Translations under genes and position numbers: made by a program | Shown: in pieces, positions 17,492 through 26,500 of the stretch | Layout: every line of letters starts with the position of its first letter | Numbering within the stretch: position 1 is the first letter of the stretch | Source: DASUPK01 sp963724665 | Lineage (GTDB): Bacteria; Actinomycetota; Thermoleophilia; Solirubrobacterales; 70-9 | Direction: 5' to 3' | NCBI GenBank assembly: GCA_963724665.1 | Contig: CAVRVH010000012.1 | Span: 186,001 to 250,000, forward strand | DNA: 64,000 nucleotides | Notes under the pieces: generated by a model | What the model was told of the DNA's origin: nothing | What the model saw: only the letters and a program-made list of their open reading frames with translations | Database searches by the model: none

Positions 17492-18486
17492 AGCTCCTGG
17501 TCGCCGGCGGCGCCGGCTTCATCGGATCGAACTACGTGCGGCTGCGCCTCGAGGGCCATCCCGGTGACTCCGTGCGGGTGCTCGACAAGCTCACCTACGC
17601 CGGCCGCCGCGAGAGCCTGGACGGCCTGCCCGACGACCGCTTCGAGTTGGTCGAGGGTGACATCGCAGATCGCGACGCCGCCCGCGCTGCGATCGAGGGC
17701 TGCGACGCCGTCGTCAACTTCGCCGCCGAGACCCACGTCGACCGCTCGATCGAGGCCCCCGGCGAGTTCATCACCACGGACGTCTTCGGCACCTACGTGT
17801 TGCTCGAGGCGGCCCGCGATGCCGGCGTCCGCTATCTGCAGTTCTCGACCGACGAGGTCTACGGGGACTTCGAGATGGGCTCGGCGACCGAGGAGTCCCC
17901 CCTCTCTCCATCGTCTCCCTACTCGGCCTCCAAGGCGGGCGGCGACCTCATGGTCTCGGCCTTCGCGCGTACCTACGGCGCGGAGGCTCTGATCATGCGC
18001 GCCTCGAACAACTACGGGCCCTACCAGTACCCCGAGAAGCTGATCCCGCTCTGCATCCTGAACGCGCTTGCCGGCGACCCGCTGCCCGTGTACGGGGACG
18101 GCATGCAGGTCCGCAATTGGCTCTACGTGGAGGATTGCTGCACCGCCGTGGACGCGGTCCTCAACAAGGGCGAGCCGGGCAACGTCTACAACGTGGGCGG
18201 TCCCGACGAGCTCCCCAACATCGAGGTCGTCAGGCGGATCCTGGCACTGACCGATCGCGACGAGTCGCTGATCGAGTACGTCAAGGACCGCCCGGGTCAT
18301 GACCGCCGCTACTCACTCTCCGCCGGCCGCCTCGAGGCGCTTGGCTGGAAGGCCGCCGTCGGCTTCGACGTGGGCATCGAGCGAACCGTCCACTGGTACC
18401 GGGAGAACGAGGCCTGGTGGGCCCCGATCCGCTCCGGCGACTACCGCGACTACTACGAGCGCCACTACGGCAAGGCGCTGAAGTAG
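17488..18486 (+). CDS. rmlB: dTDP-glucose 4,6-dehydratase
   Basis: A 332-residue extended SDR enzyme that converts dTDP-glucose to dTDP-4-keto-6-deoxyglucose. It shows the Rossmann motif LVAGGAGFIGSNYVR, NFAAETHVDRSI, the active-site STDEVYGDF (Thr-Asp-Glu) and PYSASKAGGD (YxxxK). The GTG start overlaps the rmlD stop as GTGA (17488-17491). The operon lacks rmlC, the epimerase for the intervening step, so it must be elsewhere or the end product is not rhamnose. Confidence 0.95.
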   Translation: MKLLVAGGAGFIGSNYVRLRLEGHPGDSVRVLDKLTYAGRRESLDGLPDDRFELVEGDIADRDAARAAIEGCDAVVNFAAETHVDRSIEAPGEFITTDVFGTYVLLEAARDAGVRYLQFSTDEVYGDFEMGSATEESPLSPSSPYSASKAGGDLMVSAFARTYGAEALIMRASNNYGPYQYPEKLIPLCILNALAGDPLPVYGDGMQVRNWLYVEDCCTAVDAVLNKGEPGNVYNVGGPDELPNIEVVRRILALTDRDESLIEYVKDRPGHDRRYSLSAGRLEALGWKAAVGFDVGIERTVHWYRENEAWWAPIRSGDYRDYYERHYGKALK

Positions 18487-18501
18487 TCAGCACACTTGGA
18501 G

Positions 18502-18523
18502 AAGACGCCGGCGGAGGCGTCTT
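18502..18523 (+). terminator. Hairpin terminator after the rml operon
   Basis: AAGACGCC (18502-18509) pairs perfectly with GGCGTCTT (18516-18523) around GGCGGA. The following sequence has no long T tract. The 3' edge overlaps a TTGCTAGAAC element (18522-18531). Confidence 0.55.
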
Positions 18524-18590
18524 GCTAGAACGCAAGTAAGTCGCACTGAAGTCCGGAGCCAGGTAGCCAAGTAAGGGGGAATTCCTCAGC

Positions 18591-20747
18591 ATGACGCGTC
18601 ATCTAACCCGCCTCGCCGACATCGCCTATCGCCGTCGTGGCCGGATGGTCGTCGGTTGGATCGTCGCCGCGATCGTGATCATCGGTGTGGGCTCGGCCCT
18701 CAAGGGCGAGTTCAACGCCAGCTACAACACCCCAGGCTCGGACTCCAAGGCGGCGAGTGACATCACCGGGCAGCGCTTCGGCGGCTACTCCGGCCAGGAG
18801 GTGACGGTCACCTGGAAGGACGCGGCCGGCGCACAGAGCCCGGCCGTGCAACGGCGAATCAACCAGTTCCTCGTGGACGCGGAGAAGGTCAAGAACATCG
18901 CCGGTCACACCCAGGTCCGTGTCTCTCAGAACGGGCAGATCGCGACGACGACCCTCCCGCTGACCGTTCCGGGATGGGACGTGACCAAGGACGAGGGAAC
19001 CCAGCTGATCGACGCGGCGCAGGCCCACGACGGCAACGGCCTGGAGATCAAGCTGGGCGGTGATCCGATCAATCGGGCGGAGGAGCAGTCCAGCCCGGAG
19101 GGAGTCGGGTTCTTCGGCGCCGCGATCGTGTTGCTGATCGCCTTCGGCTCGGTGGTGGCGGCCGGCCTGCCGCTCGCGATCGCGCTGATCGGCCTCGGGA
19201 TCTCGTCGGGCGGCCTGATCCCGTTGCTGGCCAACGCGATGGACGTCCCCGACTGGACCACCGCGGTCTCGGGCCTGATCGGGATCGGCGTCGGCATCGA
19301 CTATTCGCTGCTCGTCCTGACCCGCTTCCGGTCGGCGTTGGGAGAAGGCAAGGACCGGCACGACGCGGTGGTGGAGGCGGTCACCACCGCCGGCCGAAGC
19401 GTGATCATCGCCGGCGCCACCGTCGTGATCGCCGTGCTGGGCCTCTTTCTCACCGGGCTCTCCTACATGTACGGCGTGGCGCTCTCCGCGGCCATCGCTG
19501 TGCTGGTGATGATGCTCGCCGCGATCACCCTGCTCCCGGCGCTCCTCTCCTACCTCGGTCCGAATGTCGACCGCCTCCGGATCCCGCTCCTCGGGAGATC
19601 GTTGCGGAAGGCGGAGAAGACACACCGGGAGTCGCCCGCCCTGCGCTGGGCCCATGGCGTCCAGAAGCGCCCCTGGCTCGCCGCCATCGCGGCGACGGCG
19701 GTGCTGCTCGCGCTCGCGGCGCCCGCCCTAGGCATGCGGCTCGGCTTTCCCGATGCCGGCAACGACCCGCCTGGCTCCATGACCCGGCAGGGCTACGACC
19801 TGACCGCCGAGGGCTTCGGCCCGGGGACGAATGGACCGGTGGTTGTCGCCGCCAAGCTGTCGAGCTCTTCGCAGAAACCGGCGATGGACAACCTCGCGAA
19901 TCAGATTCGCGCCGATTCGGACGTGGCGTTCGTTGGCCCGGTCCGGATCAACGCCGCCGGCGACGCCGCCCTGATCCCCGTGGTCCCCAAGAGCTCACCA
20001 CAGGATCAGACGACCACCGACCTCGTCAAGCGCCTGCGGGACGACACCGTCCCGAACGCGGTCGGCGGCTCGGGTATCGACGTCAAGATCGGAGGTGTCA
20101 CGGCCGCACTCGAGGACCAGAGCACGTACATGACCAATCGCCTGCCGCTCTTCATCGCGGGAGTGGTCGGCCTCTCCTTCCTGCTTCTCCTGGTCGCGTT
20201 TCACTCGCCGTTCATCTCACTCAAGGCGGCCGTGATGAACCTGCTTTCGGTCTCCGCCGCGTACGGCGTCATGACCCTCGCGGCCAAGGGTGGTGGCTTC
20301 AGCAACCTGATCGGCATCGACCACGAGGTCCCGATCGCCCCCTTCATGCCCGTGATGATGTTCGCGATCCTCTTCGGCCTCTCCATGGACTACGAGGTCT
20401 TCCTGATCTCGCGGATCCGCGAGGAGTATCTGAAGGACGGGGATACCAGGCGTGCGGTGGCCGAAGGACTCGCGAAGACCGCCCGGGTGATCACCGCAGC
20501 CGCCGCGATCATGGTGGTCGTCTTCCTCGCCTTCGTGACCTCCAGCCAGGTCTTCCTGAAGCTGTTCGGGATCGGCCTGGCCTCCGCGATCTTCCTCGAC
20601 GCGACGGTCGTGCGGATGGTGCTGGTGCCGGCCGTGATGCAGCTGCTCGGCAAGCGCAACTGGTGGATCCCCGACTGGCTCGAGCGGATACTGCCGCGGC
20701 TCGACGTCGAGCGAGTTGCACCCGCCGGCGCGCAGGGACGCTCCTAG
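18591..20747 (+). CDS. MMPL-family RND transporter
   Basis: A 718-residue integral membrane transporter with two repeats, each a TM helix, a large extracytoplasmic domain and five clustered TMs, about twelve TMs in all. Signature segments are GIGVGIDYSLLVLTRFRSAL in the first half and FGLSMDYEVFLISRIREEY in the second, the proton-relay region of MMPL proteins. Members export lipids or drugs using the proton gradient. AAGGGGG precedes the ATG by about a dozen bases. A copy of a TTGCTAGAAC element found at the nearby tetR operator lies 60 bases upstream. The stop shares CTAG with the convergent sigma gene. Confidence 0.9.
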   Translation: MTRHLTRLADIAYRRRGRMVVGWIVAAIVIIGVGSALKGEFNASYNTPGSDSKAASDITGQRFGGYSGQEVTVTWKDAAGAQSPAVQRRINQFLVDAEKVKNIAGHTQVRVSQNGQIATTTLPLTVPGWDVTKDEGTQLIDAAQAHDGNGLEIKLGGDPINRAEEQSSPEGVGFFGAAIVLLIAFGSVVAAGLPLAIALIGLGISSGGLIPLLANAMDVPDWTTAVSGLIGIGVGIDYSLLVLTRFRSALGEGKDRHDAVVEAVTTAGRSVIIAGATVVIAVLGLFLTGLSYMYGVALSAAIAVLVMMLAAITLLPALLSYLGPNVDRLRIPLLGRSLRKAEKTHRESPALRWAHGVQKRPWLAAIAATAVLLALAAPALGMRLGFPDAGNDPPGSMTRQGYDLTAEGFGPGTNGPVVVAAKLSSSSQKPAMDNLANQIRADSDVAFVGPVRINAAGDAALIPVVPKSSPQDQTTTDLVKRLRDDTVPNAVGGSGIDVKIGGVTAALEDQSTYMTNRLPLFIAGVVGLSFLLLLVAFHSPFISLKAAVMNLLSVSAAYGVMTLAAKGGGFSNLIGIDHEVPIAPFMPVMMFAILFGLSMDYEVFLISRIREEYLKDGDTRRAVAEGLAKTARVITAAAAIMVVVFLAFVTSSQVFLKLFGIGLASAIFLDATVVRMVLVPAVMQLLGKRNWWIPDWLERILPRLDVERVAPAGAQGRS

Positions 20748-21238
20748 CTCGGCGCTCCCAGCCGCAGCCTGACCGAGACCCGGGCACGCTGCAGGCTGCT
20801 GTTGACCGAGGCGACGGTGGTGTCGCGAACGTCGGCGGTCTCCCTTGCCGACAGACCGAGGACGTCCCGGAGCACGAACACCTCCTGCTGGCCTCGGGTC
20901 AACCGCCTGATCGCCGACATCAGGCGATCCACCGACTCCCGTCTCTCGAACTGGTCGTGAGGCTCATCGTGGTCTGCGGCCTCCGTGGCGAGCGCCGGCT
21001 CATCGCGGTGTCGGATCTGGTCGAGGGACGCATTTGTCGCGATCCGGTAGAGCCAGGAGCGAAGGGAGCCGCGTCCCTCGAACTGAGGCAGCGAGCGCCA
21101 GGCGCGCAGGAGCGCCTCCTGCAGCGCATCCTCCGCATCATGCGGCGAGCGGAGGATGCGCGTGCAGTGGGCGCGGAGCTCGTCGCGGTGCAGCTCGATC
21201 GCCTCGGTGTAGCAGTCACGCCGTTCGGCCGGCGACAT
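20744..21238 (-). CDS. RNA polymerase ECF-type sigma factor
   Basis: A 164-residue sigma-70 family protein. Region 2 contains HDAEDALQEALLRAWRSLPQ and GSLRSWLYRIATNASLDQIR. Region 4 contains LTRGQQEVFVLRDVLGLSAR and TTVASVNSSLQRARVSVRLR. The ATG overlaps the stop of the upstream MFS gene by one base (TGATG at 21240-21236), so it is translationally coupled to a drug-efflux gene, an unusual arrangement. No anti-sigma gene is next to it; the next gene is the convergent MMPL transporter. Confidence 0.9.
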   Translation of the reverse strand: MSPAERRDCYTEAIELHRDELRAHCTRILRSPHDAEDALQEALLRAWRSLPQFEGRGSLRSWLYRIATNASLDQIRHRDEPALATEAADHDEPHDQFERRESVDRLMSAIRRLTRGQQEVFVLRDVLGLSARETADVRDTTVASVNSSLQRARVSVRLRLGAPS

Positions 21239-22683
21239 CACAGCTCGGCCACCTCCTCCTCGCTGACCGCGGTGCGCGGCAGTGCGAGGGCGAGGAGCGC
21301 GGCGGCCAGGAACAGGCCGATCACCACCGGCACGGTGTGCTTGAAGGCCTCCGTGAACGGATGGCTCTCGAGCTGGGTGAAGAACACCGTGCCGATCAGG
21401 GCAACGCCGAGCGCGCCGCCGAGCTGCTGCGAGGTGCTGAACATCCCACCCGCGCCGCCGGCGACCTCGTGCGGCACCGCCGCCAGGACGACGTTGACCA
21501 GCGGGATGATCATCAGGGACAGGCCCGCCCCGGCGATCACCAGCCCGGGAACCACAGGCCAGGGGTCGGACCCGGTGCCGACGTGGCTCGCTCCGAGCAG
21601 CACCCCGAGGACGCCCGCGGCCATCAGGACGCCGCCCAGGCTGAGGATCCGCCGGCCATGCTTCTGGGCCAGTGGAACCGCCACCGGCGCGAGCAGGAAG
21701 CTCCCGATGCTGAACGCCAGCAGCGTGAGCCCCGCGCCCAGCGGCGAGAAGCCCCTCCCGCCCTGGATCCAGACCACGAACATCACCGAGAATCCCTGCA
21801 GCCCGGCGGAGAACGCCGCCTGGACCAAGAGTCCGGCGGAGAACGCCGGGACCCTCAGAAGCCGGGTCCGCAGCAGAGGCGCCACTCCCGGTCGCGGACG
21901 CCGCTCGATGATCGTTGCCAGCGCGACGAGCGCCCCGACACCGGCGGCGAGCATCACCCAGATCCACGCCGGCCAGCCCAGGCTGCGCCCCTCGAGCAGC
22001 GGATACGCGATCGCGACGATCGATGCCGCGAGCACTCCGGCGCCGAGCAGATCCGGACGCCCGGCCTCGGGGTCGCTGCTCTCCGGCACCACCCGGATCG
22101 TCGCGACCAGGGAGACGATCGCGACCGGGATGTTGACGAAGAACACCGTCCTCCATCCCCAGCCGAACAGGTCGGCCTGCGTCAGCACGCCGCCGAGCAC
22201 GAGCCCGATCGCCGACGCGAACCCGAGGGTCGCCCCGTACGCGCCGAACACCTTGCCGCGCTCCTCGCTGTCGAAGATCGTGCGGAAGGTCCCCAGCAGC
22301 TGCGGGATCATCGCCGCGGCCGCGACCCCCTGCACCACCCTGGCGGCGATCAATTGCTCCGGACTCTGCGAGAGCCCGGCCGCCAGGCTGGCCAGCCCGA
22401 AGGCCGCAATCCCGCCGACGAACATGCGCTTACGCCCGAGCAGGTCGCCGAAGCTCCCCGAGATGATCAGCGCAGCCGCGAAGGCCAGCATGTACGCCGA
22501 GATCACCCATTCCAGCTGCGTGCCGCTCGCCCCGAGATCCGTCCGGATCGTCGGGAGGGCGACGTTGACGATCGTGAGATCGATCAAATCCATCGTCGCC
22601 GCGCCGATCATCACGATCGCCGCCAGCCAGCGCCGCGGGTACGCCTGGACCTCACCCCTGATTGATGTCGCGATTGCCTCCAT
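21238..22683 (-). CDS. MFS multidrug transporter (DHA2/EmrB-QacA type)
   Basis: A 481-residue, 14-TM drug:proton antiporter. Motif D1-like LIDLTIVNVALPTIRTDLGA follows TM1, motif A appears as GSFGDLLGRKRMFVGG, and motif C in ASAIGLVLGGVLTQ. A perfect AAGGAGG ribosome binding site upstream fixes the ATG at 22683. It is divergent from a tetR gene across a region with nested palindromes, so repression by that TetR is likely. The sigma factor gene is coupled to its stop codon. Confidence 0.92.
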   Translation of the reverse strand: MEAIATSIRGEVQAYPRRWLAAIVMIGAATMDLIDLTIVNVALPTIRTDLGASGTQLEWVISAYMLAFAAALIISGSFGDLLGRKRMFVGGIAAFGLASLAAGLSQSPEQLIAARVVQGVAAAAMIPQLLGTFRTIFDSEERGKVFGAYGATLGFASAIGLVLGGVLTQADLFGWGWRTVFFVNIPVAIVSLVATIRVVPESSDPEAGRPDLLGAGVLAASIVAIAYPLLEGRSLGWPAWIWVMLAAGVGALVALATIIERRPRPGVAPLLRTRLLRVPAFSAGLLVQAAFSAGLQGFSVMFVVWIQGGRGFSPLGAGLTLLAFSIGSFLLAPVAVPLAQKHGRRILSLGGVLMAAGVLGVLLGASHVGTGSDPWPVVPGLVIAGAGLSLMIIPLVNVVLAAVPHEVAGGAGGMFSTSQQLGGALGVALIGTVFFTQLESHPFTEAFKHTVPVVIGLFLAAALLALALPRTAVSEEEVAEL

Positions 22684-22693
22684 CCGTTCCTCC

Positions 22694-22751
22694 TTGCTAG
22701 AACGTCTATCGTTAGACGAACAGTGTTTGAATTCGAACGGTGTTCTAGCAA
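22694..22751. promoter_or_regulatory. Nested palindromic operators between MFS and tetR
   Basis: An outer perfect inverted repeat TTGCTAGAAC / GTTCTAGCAA (22694-22703 and 22742-22751) encloses two more. One is CGTCTA-TCGT-TAGACG (22703-22718). The other is a 28-base imperfect palindrome centred on GAATTC with GAACA/TGTTC ends (22718-22745). These are probable TetR sites controlling both divergent genes. Confidence 0.7.
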
Positions 22752-22762
22752 ATGGGAGGGGA

Positions 22763-22792
22763 TTGTGCAACGTCGTTCGGGATTAGTACGGT
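22763..22792 (+). promoter_or_regulatory. Leaderless-type promoter of the tetR gene
   Basis: TTGTGC (22763-22768), an 18-base spacer and TACGGT (22787-22792) precede the ATG at 22800 by seven bases, with no ribosome binding site. The CGGTGTTC at 22789-22796 repeats the element at 22738-22745 in the operator, which suggests autoregulation. Confidence 0.55.
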
Positions 22793-22799
22793 GTTCGAG

Positions 22800-23537
22800 A
22801 TGAGCGACGACAAGCCCGGCGCGATCCCGCCGCCTCCCTGGCAGCGGGTCCCGGAGCGAGGCAAGCGCAAGCGACGCGATCCCCTCACGCAGGAGGCGAT
22901 CGTCGAGAGCGCGATCAAGGTGCTGGACGCTGAGGGCCTGGCCGGCTTCAGCATGCGGAAGGTCGCCGACGAGCTCAACACCGGGGCGGCCTCGCTCTAC
23001 TGGCACGTCGGCTCGAAGGACGGCCTCTTCGACCTGATCTTCGAGGAGATCATCGGCGAGCAGGTCGAGGAGATCCCCCATCCGGACCCGAAGCACTGGC
23101 AGGAGCAGCTCAAGGAGGTCGCCCGCACGATGCGCCGGGCGATCCTGCGCCACCGCGACATCGTCCAGCTCTCGATAGGCCGAATCCCAATGGGGCCGAA
23201 CGCCCTTCGGATGTCAGAGGCCGTGCTGGCGATCCTGCGCGCCGGGAACGTCCCGGACGATCTCGCCGTGCAGAGCTATCTATTGATGATCTCCGCGGTG
23301 AACGGCTTCACCATGGATGAGGCCGGCTACGAGACCGAGGCCCCGGAAGGCGCCCCACCGGCGGATGAGGCCGCAAAGATGGTCGAGACCTACTTCAGCT
23401 CGCTGCCCGACGACCAGTTCTCGAACCTGAAGGAGGTCGCGGAGCACTTCGCGATCACTGATCAGGACGCCCGCTTCGACCTGCTCATCGACCTGTTCGT
23501 GGACGGGATCGCGGCGCGGGCCGCCTCAGAGTCCTAG
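22800..23537 (+). CDS. TetR-family regulator
   Basis: A 245-residue regulator. The N-terminal HTH (about 29-75: TQEAIVESAIKVLDAEGLAG, FSMRKVADELNTGAASLYWH) is followed by a TetR_C-like ligand domain. The N-terminus is a Pro/Arg-rich tail (IPPPPWQRVPERGKRKRR). It is divergent from the MFS pump and probably represses it and itself through the palindromes at 22694-22751. The ATG at 22800 is chosen because of the leaderless promoter; an ATG at 22752 would sit on the operator edge. Confidence 0.9.
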   Translation: MSDDKPGAIPPPPWQRVPERGKRKRRDPLTQEAIVESAIKVLDAEGLAGFSMRKVADELNTGAASLYWHVGSKDGLFDLIFEEIIGEQVEEIPHPDPKHWQEQLKEVARTMRRAILRHRDIVQLSIGRIPMGPNALRMSEAVLAILRAGNVPDDLAVQSYLLMISAVNGFTMDEAGYETEAPEGAPPADEAAKMVETYFSSLPDDQFSNLKEVAEHFAITDQDARFDLLIDLFVDGIAARAASES

Positions 23538-23581
23538 AGCCGAGCCGGGCCGGGGCGATCGGTAAGGTCGGTAGGTTCGGC

Positions 23582-26500
23582 ATGAGTACGTCCGCGACCC
23601 CAAAGTCACCCCTGCAGCCCTTCTCCAAGCCGGTCAGGAAGTGGTTCGAGGCGTCGTTCGAGGCCGCCACGCCTGCCCAAGCGGCCGGCTGGCCCGCGAT
23701 CGCCTCCGGGAATCACACGCTGATCTGCGCTCCGACGGGCTCGGGAAAGACGCTGGCGTCGTTCCTCTGGGGCATCGACCGCCTCGCGCGCGAGCCCGAT
23801 CTGCTCGGCTCAGGCGTGCGGATCGTCTACATCTCCCCGCTCAAAGCCCTCTCCTACGACATCGAGCGCAACCTACGGGCGCCGCTGCAGGGGATCCGAG
23901 CGCCGATCTTGGTGGGGCTGCGCACCGGCGACACACCGCAGTCCGAGCGGCGGAAGATGCGCCGCGAGCCGCCGGACATCCTGATCACCACACCGGAATC
24001 GCTCTATCTGATGATCAGCTCGGGCGCCCGCGAGATCCTCGGCGGCGTCGAGGCCGTGATCGTGGACGAGATCCACGCCGTCGCGCCCTCGAAGCGCGGA
24101 TCGCACCTCGCCCTGACCCTGGAGCGGCTGGACCACCTGGGCGAACACTCAATCCAGCGGATCGGGCTCTCGGCCACGCAGCGACCCCTCGAGAGAATCG
24201 GCCAGTTCCTGGTCGGTGCCGGGCGTGAGTGCGAGATCGTCGACGCCTCTGAACCCAAGCAGCTCGACTTGGAGATCGTCGTGCCCGTTGAGGACATGGT
24301 CGAGCCGAGCCCGCTCGACAACAAGCGGCGCGACGGCGCCGACACCGGCAAGACCCCGCATCCCGATCTGAAGCACAGCCCCGAGCGGATCGACCCAGGT
24401 CCGATCGAGGCCTCCCTCGATCCGAAGACCAACACCCGCTCGATCTGGCCGGCGATCTACCCGGAGCTGCTGCGTCTCGTGCGCGAGCACAGCTCGACCA
24501 TCGTCTTCGTCAACAACCGCCGGGCCTCCGAGCGAATTGCGAAACGCCTCAACGAGATGCACAACGACGAGCTGGAGGAGGAGCTGCCGGCAACCGAGCA
24601 CGCGGGCAACTCGAAGAATGGAGACAAGGCGCCGCCCGAGATCGCTCGCGCGCACCACGGGTCCCTCTCCCACGAGGAGCGCGCCCTGGTCGAGGAGCTG
24701 CTCAAGTCAGGCGAGCTTCCCTGCCTGGTGGCGACCTCCTCACTGGAGCTCGGGATCGACATGGGCGCCGTGGACCTGGTCATCCAGGTGGAGTCCCCGA
24801 AGTCCGTCACGCGCGGGCTGCAGCGCGTCGGCCGTGCCGGCCACACCCTGGGCGAGGTCTCCAAGGGCCGGATCTTCCCCAAGTTCAGAGCCGACCTCCT
24901 CGAGTGCGCCGTGGTCGCCCGCCGGATGCGCACCGGCGAGATCGAGGAGACCATAATCCCGCAGAACCCCCTCGATGTGCTCGCCCAGCACCTCGTCTCG
25001 ATGGCGGCGCTCGACGAATGGGAGATCGACGAAGTCGAGAAGCTCGTCCGCTCCGCCCAGCCCTTCTCCGAGCTCTCCCGAGAGCAGCTGGAGAACGTGC
25101 TCGACATGCTCGACGGCCGCTACCCGTCGGAACGCTTCGCCGAGCTGCGGCCGAGGATCGTCTGGGACCGGACCAAGGGCACGATGCGGGGGCGGCCCGG
25201 CGCACGCCAGCTCGTCGTCGCCAACGCCGGGACGATCCCCGACCGCGGCCTCTACGGCGTCCACCTCCCGGACGGCCGCCGAGTGGGCGAGCTCGACGAG
25301 GAGATGGTCTACGAGGCGCGCCCCGGCCAGACCTTCCTGCTCGGCGCGAGCACCTGGCGGATCGAGGAGATCACCCGCGACCGCGTGATCGTCACCCCCG
25401 CGCCCGGGACACCCGGAGCGGTTCCCTTCTGGCGCGGCGACGGGATCGGCCGCCCGGCCGAGCTCGGCAGGGCGATCGGCGCCTTCAGCCGGGAGGCGGT
25501 CAACGCCGATCCCAAGCAGCTGGCCAAGGACAACGACCTCGACAAGCTCGCCGCGCAGAACCTCGTCAATTACCTGACCGAGCAGCAGGCGGCCACGCGG
25601 GTCGTCCCCTCGGACGAGGCGATCGTGATCGAGCGCTTCCGCGACGAGATCGGCGACTGGCGGCTCTGTGTCCTCTCTCCCTTCGGCGGCCGGGTGCACG
25701 CGGCCTGGGGCCTGGCGCTCGCGGCCAAGATCCGAGACGACAAGGACCTCGAGGCCGATGCGATCTGGTCGGACGACGGAATCGTCATCCACCTGCCCGA
25801 CGCCGACGAGCCGCCTCCCGGCGACCTGGTGATGATCGAGCCCGACGAGCTCGACGACCTGGTGATCCGCGAGCTCTCCGGCTCGGCGCTGTTCGGCGCC
25901 CGATTCCGCGAGAACGCATCGCGCTCCCTGCTGATCCCCCGGGCCTGGCCCGGGAAGCGCACGCCGCTGTGGCAGCAGCGCCTCAAGTCGCAGAGCCTGC
26001 TCGAGGTCGCGCGCGACTTCCCTCGCTTCCCGGTGATCCTCGAGACCTACCGCGAGGTGATGCGGGACGTCCTCGACCTGCCGGCGCTGAAGGAGCTGCT
26101 CCGCGACCTCCACTCCCGCAAGATCACGATGGTCGAGGTCGAGACGCCTACGGCCTCCCCCTTCGCCTCCTCGCTGCTCTTCGACTACGTCGCCACCTAC
26201 ATGTACGAGGGCGACACACCGAACGCGGAGCGCCGCGCGGCCGCCCTGGCCCTCGATCGCGACCTGCTCGCCGAGCTGCTCGGCCAGGAGGAGCTGCGAG
26301 AGCTGATCGATCCGGAGGCGCTCGAGGAAGTCGCCGCCCAACTTCAGCACCTGACCGAGGCGGGGCTCACGAAGGACCGGGACGGCCTCCAGCAGATCCT
26401 CCGCCGCCTCGGCGACCTGACCGCCGAGGAGTGCGAGCAGCGCACGGAGGAGGGCTACTCGGCCGCCTCGATGCTCGAGAAGCTGGTCAAGGAGCGCAGA

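Noticed and set aside
20744..22156. A 470-codon minus-strand frame that would fuse the sigma factor to an upstream stretch
   Set aside because: Everything upstream of 21238 is an out-of-frame reading of the MFS gene. The sigma factor starts at the ATG at 21238, coupled to the MFS stop.
22718..22745. LexA box at the MFS/tetR operator (GAAC and GTTC words present)
   Set aside because: The spacing between the GAAC and GTTC words is three, not four, and the site is part of a larger palindrome centred on GAATTC, so a TetR operator fits better.
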